From: Streptococcus sanguinis SK1 = NCTC 7863
GTDB taxonomy: Bacteria; Bacillota; Bacilli; Lactobacillales; Streptococcaceae
NCBI RefSeq assembly: GCF_000194945.1
Contig: NZ_GL878507.1
Coordinates: forward strand, 1 to 64,000
Reading direction: 5' to 3'
DNA: 64,000 bases
The translations under genes were made by a program, and so were the position numbers. Positions 10,696 to 19,331 of the stretch are shown here, one piece after another. The notes beneath the pieces are model-generated. The model searched no databases. It saw only the letters and a list, made by a program, of their open reading frames with translations, and was not told where the DNA came from. The first letter of the stretch is position 1. Each line of letters opens with the position of its first letter.

Positions 10696-10708
10696 TTGCC
10701 TGAGGCAA
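10696..10708. promoter_or_regulatory. Palindrome upstream of the Mga-type gene
   Basis: TTGCC-TGA-GGCAA is a perfect 13-base palindrome in the 253-bp gap between the divergent Mga-type and DUF1858 genes, 84 bases before the Mga-type start. It could be an operator; no binding protein can be named. Confidence 0.4.
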
Positions 10709-10780
10709 TAATGGAAGCATAAGTCTAACATCTTATCTATCTTAATTCGCTATTCCATTTCTTTTGAATAAGCATAAGAG

Positions 10781-10805
10781 GAGCAGACACTCCTGCTTTT
10801 TTTGC
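10781..10805 (+). terminator. Short hairpin with T run upstream of the DUF1858 promoter
   Basis: AGCAG/CTGCT with flanking G-T pairs, loop ACACTC, is followed by seven T. No plus-strand gene precedes it, so it may insulate the downstream promoter. Confidence 0.4.
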
Positions 10806-10806
10806 T

Positions 10807-10836
10807 TTGAGTCTGATAGCTTTTTTATGGTATAAT
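10807..10836 (+). promoter_or_regulatory. Promoter of the DUF1858-DUF438 operon
   Basis: TTGAGT (10807-10812) and an extended -10 TGGTATAAT (TATAAT 10831-10836) are 18 bases apart, 29 bases before the ATG, which has GAAGGAG at 10854-10860. Confidence 0.7.
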
Positions 10837-10865
10837 TGTAGAAAAATGACGATGAAGGAGCAGCT

Positions 10866-11096
10866 ATGGATAATGTGATTGATTTGTCTATCCCGGTGGC
10901 AGAAGTGATTGAGAAGCAGCCAGAAGTTTTGGATGTTCTGGTCGAGTTGGGCTTTACGCCTCTGGCCAATCCCGTTATGCGCAATACAGTCGGGCGCGTG
11001 GTTTCTATCAAAAAAGGTGCTGGTATGAATGGCATTGACCTTAATAAAATCAAGCAAACTCTGGAATTAAATGGCTATGAAGTGGTGGGGATTTAG
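10866..11096 (+). CDS. DUF1858 domain protein
   Basis: A 76-residue cytosolic protein that is essentially one DUF1858 domain (IDLSIPVAEVIEKQPEVLDVLVELGF, then a glycine-rich loop). The domain is small, is often found next to or fused with hemerythrin and DUF438 proteins, and has no assigned biochemistry. GAAGGAG precedes the ATG. The next gene starts 2 bases after the stop, so translation is probably coupled to the DUF438 protein, a likely functional partner. Confidence 0.85.
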   Translation: MDNVIDLSIPVAEVIEKQPEVLDVLVELGFTPLANPVMRNTVGRVVSIKKGAGMNGIDLNKIKQTLELNGYEVVGI

Positions 11097-11098
11097 GC

Positions 11099-12460
11099 AT
11101 GGCTACTGAACGCATTGAGGTCCTCAAGTCTATCTTGCTGGACCTACATAATGGAGCTTCAGCAGAATCTGTTCAGGAGCTTTTCAACGAGCATTTTGCA
11201 GGTGTGTCCGCTATTGAGATCAGCCTGATGGAGCATGAGCTAATGAACTCAGATACGGGAGTGACCTTCGAAGACGTCATGTCCCTCTGCAATGTCCATG
11301 CCAACCTCTTTAAAGGGGCCATTCAGAATGTAGAGGTGGCGGATACTGACCATCCAGGCCATCCGGTTCAGATCTTTAAGCAGGAAAATCTAGCCTTGCG
11401 GGCTGCCCTCATGCGGGTTCGCAGGCTCCTATCTACCTATGAAAGCACAGAAGATGAGGACCTTCTTCCTGAAATCCGCAAGGGACTCCAGCGCCAGCTG
11501 GGTTTGGTAGGGCAGTTTGATATCCACTATCAGCGCAAGGAAGAGCTCATGTTTCCCATCATGGAGAGCTACGGCCACGATTCGCCACCCAAGGTCATGT
11601 GGGGGGTAGACGACCAGATTCGAGAACTTTTTCAAGAGGCTAAGATTGCTGCAGAGCAGTTGCCTGATACTTCGATTGAAGAAGTCAAGGACAAGTTTGA
11701 GACTTTTGCTGCTGAGTTTGAAGCTATGATCTTCAAGGAAGAATCAATCCTTCTCATGATACTCCTAGAGTCCTTTCATCAGGATGACTGGCTCAAGATT
11801 GCTGAGGAGAGCGATGCTTATGGCTATGCTATCATCAAGCCAACGGAGAAATGGATTCCTGCGCGGCACTCATTCTCGGAGGAGGAAGCTGGGGATGCTG
11901 CTGATGAAGGAAGCGAAGCGTCAGCCAGTAGAGAGCAGTCTAGTGATGGCAGATTTGAGCAGGTCATTGATACGCCAGATGGTCAGGTCACCATTTCCTT
12001 TAAGCCTAAGGAAAAGAAGGAACAAGCCTTTAATCGGGAGTCCCAGCAGCCTTTTGGTCATGGCTATCTGTCGGTGGCGGAGGCCAATCTGATTTTGGAC
12101 CATCTGCCTATGGAGATTACCTTTGTCAATAAGGACGATATTTTCCAGTATTATAATGACAGTGTGCCGGCAGATGAGATGATTTTCAAGCGGACGCCGT
12201 CCCAGATAGGGCGCAATGTTGAGCTCTGCCACCCGCCCAAGCTATTGGACAAGGTGCGGCGGATTTTCAAGGCTCTGCGCGAAGGAGAGCGGGATAAGTT
12301 TGAGATGTGGTTCAAGTCGGAATCACGGGGCAAGTTTGTCCATGTGACCTATGCGGCGGTGCGGGATGAGGCCGGTGAATTTCAGGGGGTGCTGGAGTAT
12401 GTACAGGACATTCAGCCCTTCCGTGACATTGACAGTGATTTTTACCGAGATTTGGACTAG
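11099..12460 (+). CDS. DUF438 / hemerythrin-like / PAS domain protein
   Basis: A 453-residue cytosolic protein with three parts. An N-terminal DUF438 helical domain (about 1-70) is followed by a hemerythrin-like HHE helical bundle (about 75-215, with FDIHYQRKEELMFP and MWGVDDQIREL contributing His, Glu and Asp ligands). A C-terminal PAS domain follows (about 325-445, MEITFVNKDDIFQYYND). A charged low-complexity linker (about 258-310) joins the last two. Hemerythrin-like domains bind a di-iron centre, and PAS domains sense ligands or redox state, so an oxygen, NO or iron sensor role is inferred. It is cotranscribed with the DUF1858 protein. Confidence 0.85.
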   Translation: MATERIEVLKSILLDLHNGASAESVQELFNEHFAGVSAIEISLMEHELMNSDTGVTFEDVMSLCNVHANLFKGAIQNVEVADTDHPGHPVQIFKQENLALRAALMRVRRLLSTYESTEDEDLLPEIRKGLQRQLGLVGQFDIHYQRKEELMFPIMESYGHDSPPKVMWGVDDQIRELFQEAKIAAEQLPDTSIEEVKDKFETFAAEFEAMIFKEESILLMILLESFHQDDWLKIAEESDAYGYAIIKPTEKWIPARHSFSEEEAGDAADEGSEASASREQSSDGRFEQVIDTPDGQVTISFKPKEKKEQAFNRESQQPFGHGYLSVAEANLILDHLPMEITFVNKDDIFQYYNDSVPADEMIFKRTPSQIGRNVELCHPPKLLDKVRRIFKALREGERDKFEMWFKSESRGKFVHVTYAAVRDEAGEFQGVLEYVQDIQPFRDIDSDFYRDLD

Positions 12461-12486
12461 GTATTTGCAGTTAGAAAGTGAGAAAA

Positions 12487-12741
12487 ATGAGTTACGAACA
12501 GGAATTTTTACAGGAGTTTGAAGCTTGGGTCAAGACCCAGGTCATGATTAACGAGATGGCCCTCAAGGAGAGTCAGGCGGTCTACGAGGCGGATCAGGAC
12601 GAGCGGGCCAAGGAAGCGGCCATTCGCTATGAAAGTCGTCTAGATGCCTACCAGTTCCTTTTAGGAAAATTCGCCAACTATCAGGCGGGCAAAGGATTTC
12701 ACGACCTGCCAGACGGACTTTTGGGTGAGAGAAATTATTGA
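12487..12741 (+). CDS. DUF1912 family protein
   Basis: An 84-residue soluble, charged and helical protein of the streptococcal DUF1912 family (YQFLLGKFANYQAGKGFHDLPDGLLG near the C-terminus is the conserved part). Function is unknown. I chose the ATG at 12487 over the in-frame GTG at 12478 because the family begins MSYE and a GAAAGTGAG element precedes it. It lies 26 bases after the DUF438 gene and is probably the last gene of that operon. Confidence 0.8.
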   Translation: MSYEQEFLQEFEAWVKTQVMINEMALKESQAVYEADQDERAKEAAIRYESRLDAYQFLLGKFANYQAGKGFHDLPDGLLGERNY

Positions 12742-12764
12742 TTTTTTACTGGAAAGGTGATAAA

Positions 12765-13061
12765 ATAGGTTCATCAGAGGTGTTTTGAGTCAAGCATTTT
12801 ACAGAAAGTGGCGGTGCTGAGAAGTCCACAAGTGTGTCAAAACTGGTTGCTGATGAGATGAAAAATTGAAATAAAAGTGTCTTTTTGTTTCCTTTTAGGA
12901 CTAGGCAAGGAGCTGCAGGCTATACTAGCGTATGCCAAAGCGACTTAACGACATCATAAAAGAGAAAGAAGAAGAGAAAAGTTGCGGGCATCTGCCCGAA
13001 ATTGGGTGGTACCGCGGATGAACACATTCGTCCCTGTCATGGATATGGCAGGGACGATTTC
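12765..13061 (+). promoter_or_regulatory. T-box leader (tRNA-Val responsive)
   Basis: A complete T-box riboswitch lies upstream of valS. Stem I closes between CATCAG (about 12772) and CTGATG (about 12851). A GTC at 12836-12838 is a good candidate valine specifier codon. The T-box core with TGGGTGGTACCGCG lies at about 13003-13016, and the terminator stem CGTCCCTG.../...CAGGGACG (13029-13040 with 13045-13056) precedes ATTT. Uncharged tRNA-Val should favour the antiterminator and read-through into the RNase H-like gene and valS. The promoter must lie upstream of about 12765; I cannot place it firmly. Confidence 0.9.
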
Positions 13062-13141
13062 TATGTACCTTTGTGAGATAAGTCCTAGGGATAAAATCAA
13101 GCTTAGGTACATTGAAGTATTAGAATTAAGGAGAATAGATA

Positions 13142-13612
13142 ATGAGTACTAATATGATTTTTTTTGATGCAAGTACAATTGGACATAATGGAAATCAAGA
13201 TAGAAATCAAACAAAAATAAAAGTTGTTGATTCATCAAAAAATTCTTTACTTTCCAAGTTAGATTTATCAAATTATTTTAAAAGTCCTTTTGGAATTGAG
13301 GAATATGATGAAACTAGTGGAATAGCAACTTTGAATGATGGTTTAACCAATAATCACGGAGAGCTCTTAGGACTTTACTTAGCTATGAAAATAGCTGAAC
13401 AAATTGGTATAAAAGTGATTTGTGGCGATAGTAATAATGCGATTCAGTATTGGTCCAAAGGACAGTATAATCAAAAAAATATTAAGAATAATGAAACTAT
13501 AGATTTAATAAAATTAGTAACTAGTCAGCGCATTGGTTTTGAAAAAGATGGGGGAGAAGTTAGGAAGATTTCGGGAGATTCTAATCCTGCCGATTTAGGA
13601 TATCATAAGTAG
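13142..13612 (+). CDS. RNase H-fold protein encoded between the T-box and valS
   Basis: A 156-residue protein with the order of RNase HI active-site motifs: an N-terminal strand with Asp (IFFDAST, about residue 9), [14 protein letters not shown] with the catalytic Glu, [11 protein letters not shown] with the second Asp, and a C-terminal [12 protein letters not shown] like the family's terminal H/D loop. It may cut RNA in RNA-DNA hybrids or be a related nuclease; I cannot name a closer family. The gene is clearly more AT-rich than valS, starts with AAGGAG before the ATG, and ends 13 bases before valS. It sits inside the T-box-controlled transcript, which looks like an insertion by transfer. 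Confidence 0.7.
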   Translation: MSTNMIFFDASTIGHNGNQDRNQTKIKVVDSSKNSLLSKLDLSNYFKSPFGIEEYDETSGIATLNDGLTNNHGELLGLYLAMKIAEQIGIKVICGDSNNAIQYWSKGQYNQKNIKNNETIDLIKLVTSQRIGFEKDGGEVRKISGDSNPADLGYHK

Positions 13613-13625
13613 AAAGGACAAACAC

Positions 13626-16274
13626 ATGTCTAAACAACTTTCACCTAAATACAATCCAGCCGAGGTTGAGGCTGGGCGTTATCAAAAATGGCTTGATGCT
13701 GATGTTTTCAAGCCTTCTGGAGATCAAAAGGCCAAGCCTTATTCGGTTGTGATTCCACCACCAAACGTGACTGGGAAACTTCACCTTGGTCACGCTTGGG
13801 ATACGACCTTGCAGGATATCATCATCCGTCAAAAACGTATGCAAGGCTTTGATACGCTTTGGCTACCAGGGATGGACCACGCGGGGATTGCGACTCAGGC
13901 TAAGGTCGAGGAGCGCTTGCGGGAGCAAGGCATTTCCCGGTATGACCTTGGTCGTGAGAAATTTCTCGATAAGGTCTGGGAATGGAAAGACGAATACGCG
14001 ACGACCATCAAGGAACAATGGGGCAAGATGGGGCTCTCTGTAGACTATTCTCGTGAGCGTTTTACCCTTGATGAAGGTCTATCAAAAGCCGTCCGCAAGG
14101 TTTTTGTCGAGCTTTACAAGAAAGGCTGGATCTACCGTGGTGAGTTTATCATCAACTGGGACCCAGCAGCTCGCACAGCACTGTCTGATATCGAGGTTAT
14201 CCATAAGGATGTCGAAGGTGCTTTCTACCACATGAACTACATGCTGGAAGATGGCTCACGCGCCCTTGAAGTTGCGACTACTCGTCCTGAGACTATGTTT
14301 GGGGATGTTGCGGTTGCGGTCAATCCAGAAGACCCACGCTATAAGGATTTGATTGGTCAAAACGTTATCCTGCCGATTGCCAATAAATTGATCCCGATTG
14401 TGGCCGATGAACACGCAGATCCTGAGTTTGGGACTGGTGTCGTGAAAATCACGCCTGCTCACGATCCAAACGACTTCTTGGTTGGTCAGCGCCATAACTT
14501 GCCGCAAGTCAACGTGATGAACGACGACGGAACCATGAACGACTTGGCCTTCGAATTTGCAGGCATGGACCGTTTTGAGGCTCGTAAGGCAGTCGTTGCC
14601 AAGTTGAAAGAAATCGGTGCTCTAGTTAAAATCGAAAAACGCGTCCACAGTGTTGGTCACTCAGAGCGGACTGGCGTTATGGTTGAGCCGCGTCTGTCTA
14701 CCCAGTGGTTTGTCAAGATGGACCAATTGGCTAAGAATGCCATTGCCAACCAAGCTAAAGATGACAAGGTAGAATTCTACCCGCCTCGTTTCAATGATAC
14801 CTTCCTCCAATGGATGGAAAATGTCCATGACTGGGTAATCTCTCGTCAGCTCTGGTGGGGTCACCAAATCCCTGCTTGGTACAATGCAGACGGCGAAATC
14901 TATGTAGGCGAAGAAGCACCAGAAGGCGATGGTTGGACGCAAGATCCGGATGTACTGGATACTTGGTTCAGTTCTGCCCTCTGGCCCTTCTCAACCATGG
15001 GCTGGCCTGATGTGGACTCAGCTGACTTCAAGCGTTACTTCCCAACTTCAACCTTGGTAACAGGTTACGACATCATCTTTTTCTGGGTGTCTCGTATGAT
15101 CTTCCAATCTTTAGAATTCACTGGTCGTCAGCCATTCCAAAATGTGCTCATCCACGGTCTTATCCGTGACGAGGAAGGTCGCAAGATGTCCAAGTCACTG
15201 GGAAATGGGATTGACCCGATGGATGTCATTGACAAATACGGTGCCGATGCCCTGCGTTGGTTCCTGTCAAACGGATCTGCCCCTGGACAAGACGTGCGCT
15301 TCTCTTACGAGAAAATGGATGCTTCTTGGAACTTCATTAACAAAATCTGGAACATTTCCCGCTATATCCTCATGAACAATGAAGGCTTAACGCTGGATGC
15401 TGCGCGTGAGAATGTCGCTCAGGTGGCGGCTGGTCAGGCAGGTAATGTCACCGACCGCTGGATTCTCCACAACCTCAACGAAACCATTGGCAAGGTCACT
15501 GAAAACTTCGATAAATTTGAGTTTGGTGTGGCTGGCCATATCCTCTACAATTTCATCTGGGATGAATTTGCCGACTGGTATGTGGAGCTGACGAAGGAAG
15601 TGCTTTACAGCGAAAATGAAGACGAGAAAGTCATCACTCGCTCTGTCCTCCTCTACACGCTGGACCAAATCCTGCGCCTGCTTCACCCAATCATGCCTTT
15701 CGTGACCGAGGAAATCTTTGGTCAAATCTCAGAAGGCACCATTGTGACCGCAGCTTATCCAGTGGTTCGTCCAGAGTTTGAAAATGCCGAGGCAGCAGCA
15801 GGCGTGGAAGCTATCAAGGATCTGATTCGTTCGGTGCGTAATAGCAGAGCAGAGGTCAATGTGGCGCCAAGCAAGCCGATTACCATCTTGATTAAGACGA
15901 CAGACAGCGCGCTGGAAGCCTTCTTCAAGGGTAATGTCAACTACATCAAGCGTTTCACCAATCCTGAGCATCTGGAAATTGCGGCAGACCTTGCTGTGCC
16001 AGAGCTGGTCATGTCCAGCATCATCACAGGCGCAGAAATCTACCTGCCGTTAGCAGACCTCCTCAATATCGAGGAAGAACTGGCTCGTCTCGAAAAAGAA
16101 CTAACCAAGTGGCAGAAAGAACTGGATATGGTCGGCAAGAAACTCTCTAACGAACGCTTCGTAGCCAATGCCAAACCAGAAGTCGTCCAAAAAGAACGAG
16201 ACAAACAAGCCGACTACCAAGCTAAGTACGATGCAACAGTAGCGCGGATTGATGAGATGAGGAAACTCGCGTAA
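13626..16274 (+). CDS. valS: Valyl-tRNA synthetase
   Basis: An 882-residue class I aminoacyl-tRNA synthetase that charges tRNA-Val. The HIGH motif is HLGH at residues 53-56 ([13 protein letters not shown]), and the KMSKS loop is at 520-524. The CP1 editing domain lies between them ([14 protein letters not shown]), and a C-terminal coiled-coil arm runs over the last 70 residues ([20 protein letters not shown]). Length is normal. AGAAAGGAC precedes the ATG. The gene is controlled by the T-box leader, though an accessory gene now separates the two. Confidence 0.98.
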   Translation: MSKQLSPKYNPAEVEAGRYQKWLDADVFKPSGDQKAKPYSVVIPPPNVTGKLHLGHAWDTTLQDIIIRQKRMQGFDTLWLPGMDHAGIATQAKVEERLREQGISRYDLGREKFLDKVWEWKDEYATTIKEQWGKMGLSVDYSRERFTLDEGLSKAVRKVFVELYKKGWIYRGEFIINWDPAARTALSDIEVIHKDVEGAFYHMNYMLEDGSRALEVATTRPETMFGDVAVAVNPEDPRYKDLIGQNVILPIANKLIPIVADEHADPEFGTGVVKITPAHDPNDFLVGQRHNLPQVNVMNDDGTMNDLAFEFAGMDRFEARKAVVAKLKEIGALVKIEKRVHSVGHSERTGVMVEPRLSTQWFVKMDQLAKNAIANQAKDDKVEFYPPRFNDTFLQWMENVHDWVISRQLWWGHQIPAWYNADGEIYVGEEAPEGDGWTQDPDVLDTWFSSALWPFSTMGWPDVDSADFKRYFPTSTLVTGYDIIFFWVSRMIFQSLEFTGRQPFQNVLIHGLIRDEEGRKMSKSLGNGIDPMDVIDKYGADALRWFLSNGSAPGQDVRFSYEKMDASWNFINKIWNISRYILMNNEGLTLDAARENVAQVAAGQAGNVTDRWILHNLNETIGKVTENFDKFEFGVAGHILYNFIWDEFADWYVELTKEVLYSENEDEKVITRSVLLYTLDQILRLLHPIMPFVTEEIFGQISEGTIVTAAYPVVRPEFENAEAAAGVEAIKDLIRSVRNSRAEVNVAPSKPITILIKTTDSALEAFFKGNVNYIKRFTNPEHLEIAADLAVPELVMSSIITGAEIYLPLADLLNIEEELARLEKELTKWQKELDMVGKKLSNERFVANAKPEVVQKERDKQADYQAKYDATVARIDEMRKLA

Positions 16275-16280
16275 GTTATT

Positions 16281-16322
16281 AAAATCAGTTGTGAATTTGA
16301 CTTAATTTCACAACTGATTTTT
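16281..16322. terminator. valS terminator
   Basis: A perfect 15-bp stem AAAATCAGTTGTGAA/TTCACAACTGATTTT (16281-16295 with 16307-16321) is followed by T residues. The A run on the other side makes it potentially bidirectional. Confidence 0.85.
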
Positions 16323-16331
16323 AAGTTGATT

Positions 16332-16342
16332 TATGGTATAAT
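16332..16342 (+). promoter_or_regulatory. Extended -10 promoter of the methyltransferase cassette
   Basis: TATGGTATAAT (TATAAT at 16337-16342) lies 15 bases beyond the valS terminator. No good -35 is present, consistent with an extended -10 promoter. TAGGAGG at 16368-16374 serves the first gene. Confidence 0.65.
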
Positions 16343-16378
16343 GAATGATAAAAAGCAAAAAAATAATAGGAGGCCGAT

Positions 16379-17437
16379 ATGAAAATAAATGCAATTGATT
16401 TATTTTGTGGCGTAGGCGGTCTAACGTATGGAGTTCAACAAGCTGGGATAAATGTGGTTGCTGGCTACGATATTGATGACAAAAGCAAATTTGCATACGA
16501 ATATAATAATGACGCAAAATTTATTTTAAAAGATATAAAGGAAATTGAGGATGATGAAATTTTAGCTTTGTATCCAAAAGATACAGATATAAAAATATTG
16601 ATTGGTTGTGCTCCCTGTCAACCATTCTCGTCCTATAGCCATAAATACCAAAACAACGAGAATACTCTAAAAAAAATAGATCTATTAGATTACTTTGGAA
16701 AACAAATTGAACTTGTACAACCGGATATAGTTTCAATGGAAAATGTTCCTCAAATGGAAAAGAGGGAAGTTTTTCAGCGTTTTAGAACTTTATTAGAAAA
16801 GAATGGTTATAAGGTAACTTTTAAGGTCGTGTACGCACCAGAATATGGTGTGCCTCAAATGAGAAAACGCCTACTTTTACTTGCTTCTAAATTGGGTGAT
16901 ATCTCATTACTTGAACCAGAATTTAATTCAGAAAGTTATCCGACTCTTCGTGACGCAATTGAAAACTTACCGAAAATAAAAGCTGGGGAAACATATGCTA
17001 AAGATCCATTGCATAGAAGTAGAAATATGTCTACTTTAAATTTAAAAAGAATCCAACAATCAAAACCTGGTGGTACGTGGAGAGACTGGGATGAAGATTT
17101 ACTTTTGGAAGCGTACAAAAAAGAAAGTGGGCAGTCGTTTGGTTCAGTTTATGGTCGATTAGAGTGGGATAAACCAGCTAATACCATTACTACTCAGTTT
17201 CCTGGCATAGGTAATGGTCGCTTTGGCCACCCAGAACAAGATAGAGCACTTAGTCTTCGAGAGGGGGCATTACTCCAAACCTTCCCCTCAAATTATCAGT
17301 TTGTTAGCCCTAAACAGGGTGGGAATTATCCAATAGGCCAAGTAGCGTTACAAATTGGGAATGCAGTGCCACCTAAATTAGGTGAGATTATTGGTAGAAG
17401 TATTATAAAACATTTGGAGGAACTTGATGAATTCTAA
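16379..17437 (+). CDS. DNA (cytosine-5) methyltransferase
   Basis: A 352-residue C5-cytosine DNA methyltransferase with all main motifs in canonical order. These are motif I DLFCGVGGLTYG (residues 7-18), motif IV GCAPCQPFSSY with catalytic Cys80, motif VI MENVPQM, motif VIII APEYGVPQMRKRLLLLA and motif X QIGNAVPPKLG. The target recognition region (about 215-300) gives no clue to the site. No restriction endonuclease gene lies beside it. It is AT-rich compared with flanking genes and overlaps the next gene by 11 bases, so it works as the first gene of a three-gene cassette, probably as the modification arm of a defence system. Confidence 0.95.
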   Translation: MKINAIDLFCGVGGLTYGVQQAGINVVAGYDIDDKSKFAYEYNNDAKFILKDIKEIEDDEILALYPKDTDIKILIGCAPCQPFSSYSHKYQNNENTLKKIDLLDYFGKQIELVQPDIVSMENVPQMEKREVFQRFRTLLEKNGYKVTFKVVYAPEYGVPQMRKRLLLLASKLGDISLLEPEFNSESYPTLRDAIENLPKIKAGETYAKDPLHRSRNMSTLNLKRIQQSKPGGTWRDWDEDLLLEAYKKESGQSFGSVYGRLEWDKPANTITTQFPGIGNGRFGHPEQDRALSLREGALLQTFPSNYQFVSPKQGGNYPIGQVALQIGNAVPPKLGEIIGRSIIKHLEELDEF

Positions 17438-19331
17438 CAAAGAGTACCCTATACATATTAGTCCCGAAATTTTGGAGCTTTTAGGACCTAGTCTTTATAC
17501 AAATATTTATTATATATTAGCAGAACTTATTGCAAATAGTTATGATGCTGATGCGGAAAATGTTTGGTTAGATCTGTCTGGAGATTCCATTATTATAGAA
17601 GATGATGGACATGGTATGACTTATGCAGAGACAGTTAATAAATATCTTGAAGTTGCAAAATCAACAAGAAATACAGAAGCTGAATCAAAGAGTAGAAAAT
17701 TCCAGAGACCTAAAATGGGAAGAAAGGGAATAGGTAAACTTGCGGCTCTGGCTGTTTCAACTGAAGTTAATGTAAAAACTAAGTCAAATGGTGAATTATC
17801 TGGTTTTGTTTTAACAAGAAATGTCCCAAAAGATCGTAACCTTCATCCAATTCCAGAATCAGAAATCACATTTTCAAATATTTCTGAATCAGGTACTAGG
17901 ATTGAGATGCTGAATTCGGAATTTAAGCTACCTGCTACGACAATAACAGTAAAAAATAATCTAGCTAAATTTTTCCCTCAGTTAAGTTCAAATCCTAAAA
18001 ATCCATTTGTACTCCATATTAGGGGAAAAGATGGTATTAATAAAAAATTAGATAATTTCGTGGATTCATTGGCGACATCGTTAGATTCTCTATTATTATT
18101 AGGAGAAGATAAGTATGCTATTTTAGATAAATTTGAAAAGACTGCACCAAAGTATGCAAAAGATAATCTGAAAAAAGAACCACCTCGAACTCTTTCTTAT
18201 AATATAAATAATAATCAAGGAGAACAAGAAAATAGAGAATTGAAGATAGAAGGTTGGATTGGAACATACCATACAACAAGAGGATTAAAAGCAAAAGAAT
18301 CTTCCGATTTTCCTGATAATTTTTTAGCTATTTATTCAAATGGAAAGTTAGGTCAATTTAATATATTAAACGAAATTGGACAAAATCGATTGAATGAAGT
18401 TTATGTTGTAGGTCAATTGTATGTTGATGAATTTGAGGAAACTAATTTACCCGACATGGCATTAAGCAACAGGCAAGGGTATAAAACTGATGATATCAGA
18501 TTTCAAATTTTCCTTGCAGAGGCTAAAAAGCTCCTTACCCAAGTTCTACAATTGAAAGAAAAGGCAATTAAAGCTAAAAATAAAAAATCTGAAAAAAGTA
18601 AAAAGGAGAAAAAAATAAAAGAAGAGGAACTGTTATCTAAAAAGGTAGAGACGTCAATTGAGTATATGGAAAAGGTTATCCAAACTCAGAGTTTTAATAA
18701 AAAAGATGCAGAAAAGATTTTTACAGATTTGGGAATTAAAAAAATTGCGACAGATCAAGATAGTAGAAAAATTTTAATTAGTCATACGAGGAGTGATCAG
18801 CAATTAAACAATGTTTTATACGGCTTATTATTGTTGAATGGCTTCTCTCCAGATGAAATTATTTACACAAGTGATCCTAGCTACAACTCAGTTGTACCAT
18901 ATGGACTAGATGTTTTCGAGTATCTTAGAGAGTTTTTTATTAAGAGTTATTCAAAGAAAGAAATATATGTGTTGTATGTTTACTCTGACAATTCTTCTAA
19001 AAGACCTGGAGTTTTACAGGAGATAGGAGCCGGTTGGGTTGTTAAGACTAAACATGGAATTATTAAAGCTGGAAAAACTAATCCTGAACCTCCTTTGAAT
19101 ATCTCTATCACTTATCCTAGTATTTATTTAGATAAAAAAGACAATAGGGTGTTTACGACAGAAAATCACTTTAGAGTTTTGTATGCGTTGATTGACTCTA
19201 TTTGCTCAATGTTTAATAAAGAGATTAAGTCTTTTGAGGAAAATAGGGATTATTTTGAAAATAATAATGGAGCTATTATTGATGAAAGTTCATTTGATTG
19301 CAAAATAAATAGTGAGGAGATAATTCTATGA
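17427..19331 (+). CDS. GHKL (MORC/MutL-like) ATPase with TIR-like C-terminal domain
   Basis: A 634-residue protein. The N-terminus is a GHKL ATPase: N box ELIANSYDADAENVW (Glu33, Asn37, Asp40), G1 box EDDGHGM (59-64), G2 box GRKGIGK (98-104) and a SGTRIEM motif. A transducer-like middle and a lysine-rich, probably coiled-coil linker (about 375-420) follow. From residue 448 the sequence KILISHTRSD and LLLLNGFSPDEIIYTSD, then GVLQEIGAGW with Glu532, resembles TIR domains, where such a Glu is the NADase residue. GHKL ATPases beside cytosine methyltransferases are known from restriction-like systems. Phage-sensing with a TIR effector is inference. The ATG at 17427 has GGAGG 6 bases upstream. Confidence 0.8.
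   Translation: MNSNKEYPIHISPEILELLGPSLYTNIYYILAELIANSYDADAENVWLDLSGDSIIIEDDGHGMTYAETVNKYLEVAKSTRNTEAESKSRKFQRPKMGRKGIGKLAALAVSTEVNVKTKSNGELSGFVLTRNVPKDRNLHPIPESEITFSNISESGTRIEMLNSEFKLPATTITVKNNLAKFFPQLSSNPKNPFVLHIRGKDGINKKLDNFVDSLATSLDSLLLLGEDKYAILDKFEKTAPKYAKDNLKKEPPRTLSYNINNNQGEQENRELKIEGWIGTYHTTRGLKAKESSDFPDNFLAIYSNGKLGQFNILNEIGQNRLNEVYVVGQLYVDEFEETNLPDMALSNRQGYKTDDIRFQIFLAEAKKLLTQVLQLKEKAIKAKNKKSEKSKKEKKIKEEELLSKKVETSIEYMEKVIQTQSFNKKDAEKIFTDLGIKKIATDQDSRKILISHTRSDQQLNNVLYGLLLLNGFSPDEIIYTSDPSYNSVVPYGLDVFEYLREFFIKSYSKKEIYVLYVYSDNSSKRPGVLQEIGAGWVVKTKHGIIKAGKTNPEPPLNISITYPSIYLDKKDNRVFTTENHFRVLYALIDSICSMFNKEIKSFEENRDYFENNNGAIIDESSFDCKINSEEIIL

Noticed and set aside
10737-11057. Two overlapping minus-strand frames opposite the DUF1858 gene
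   Set aside because: The plus-strand gene has a promoter, ribosome site and family match; the minus frames have none of these.
16379-17437. Methyltransferase considered as half of a classical type II restriction-modification pair
   Set aside because: No adjacent restriction endonuclease gene is present; the partner gene encodes a GHKL ATPase with a TIR-like end instead.
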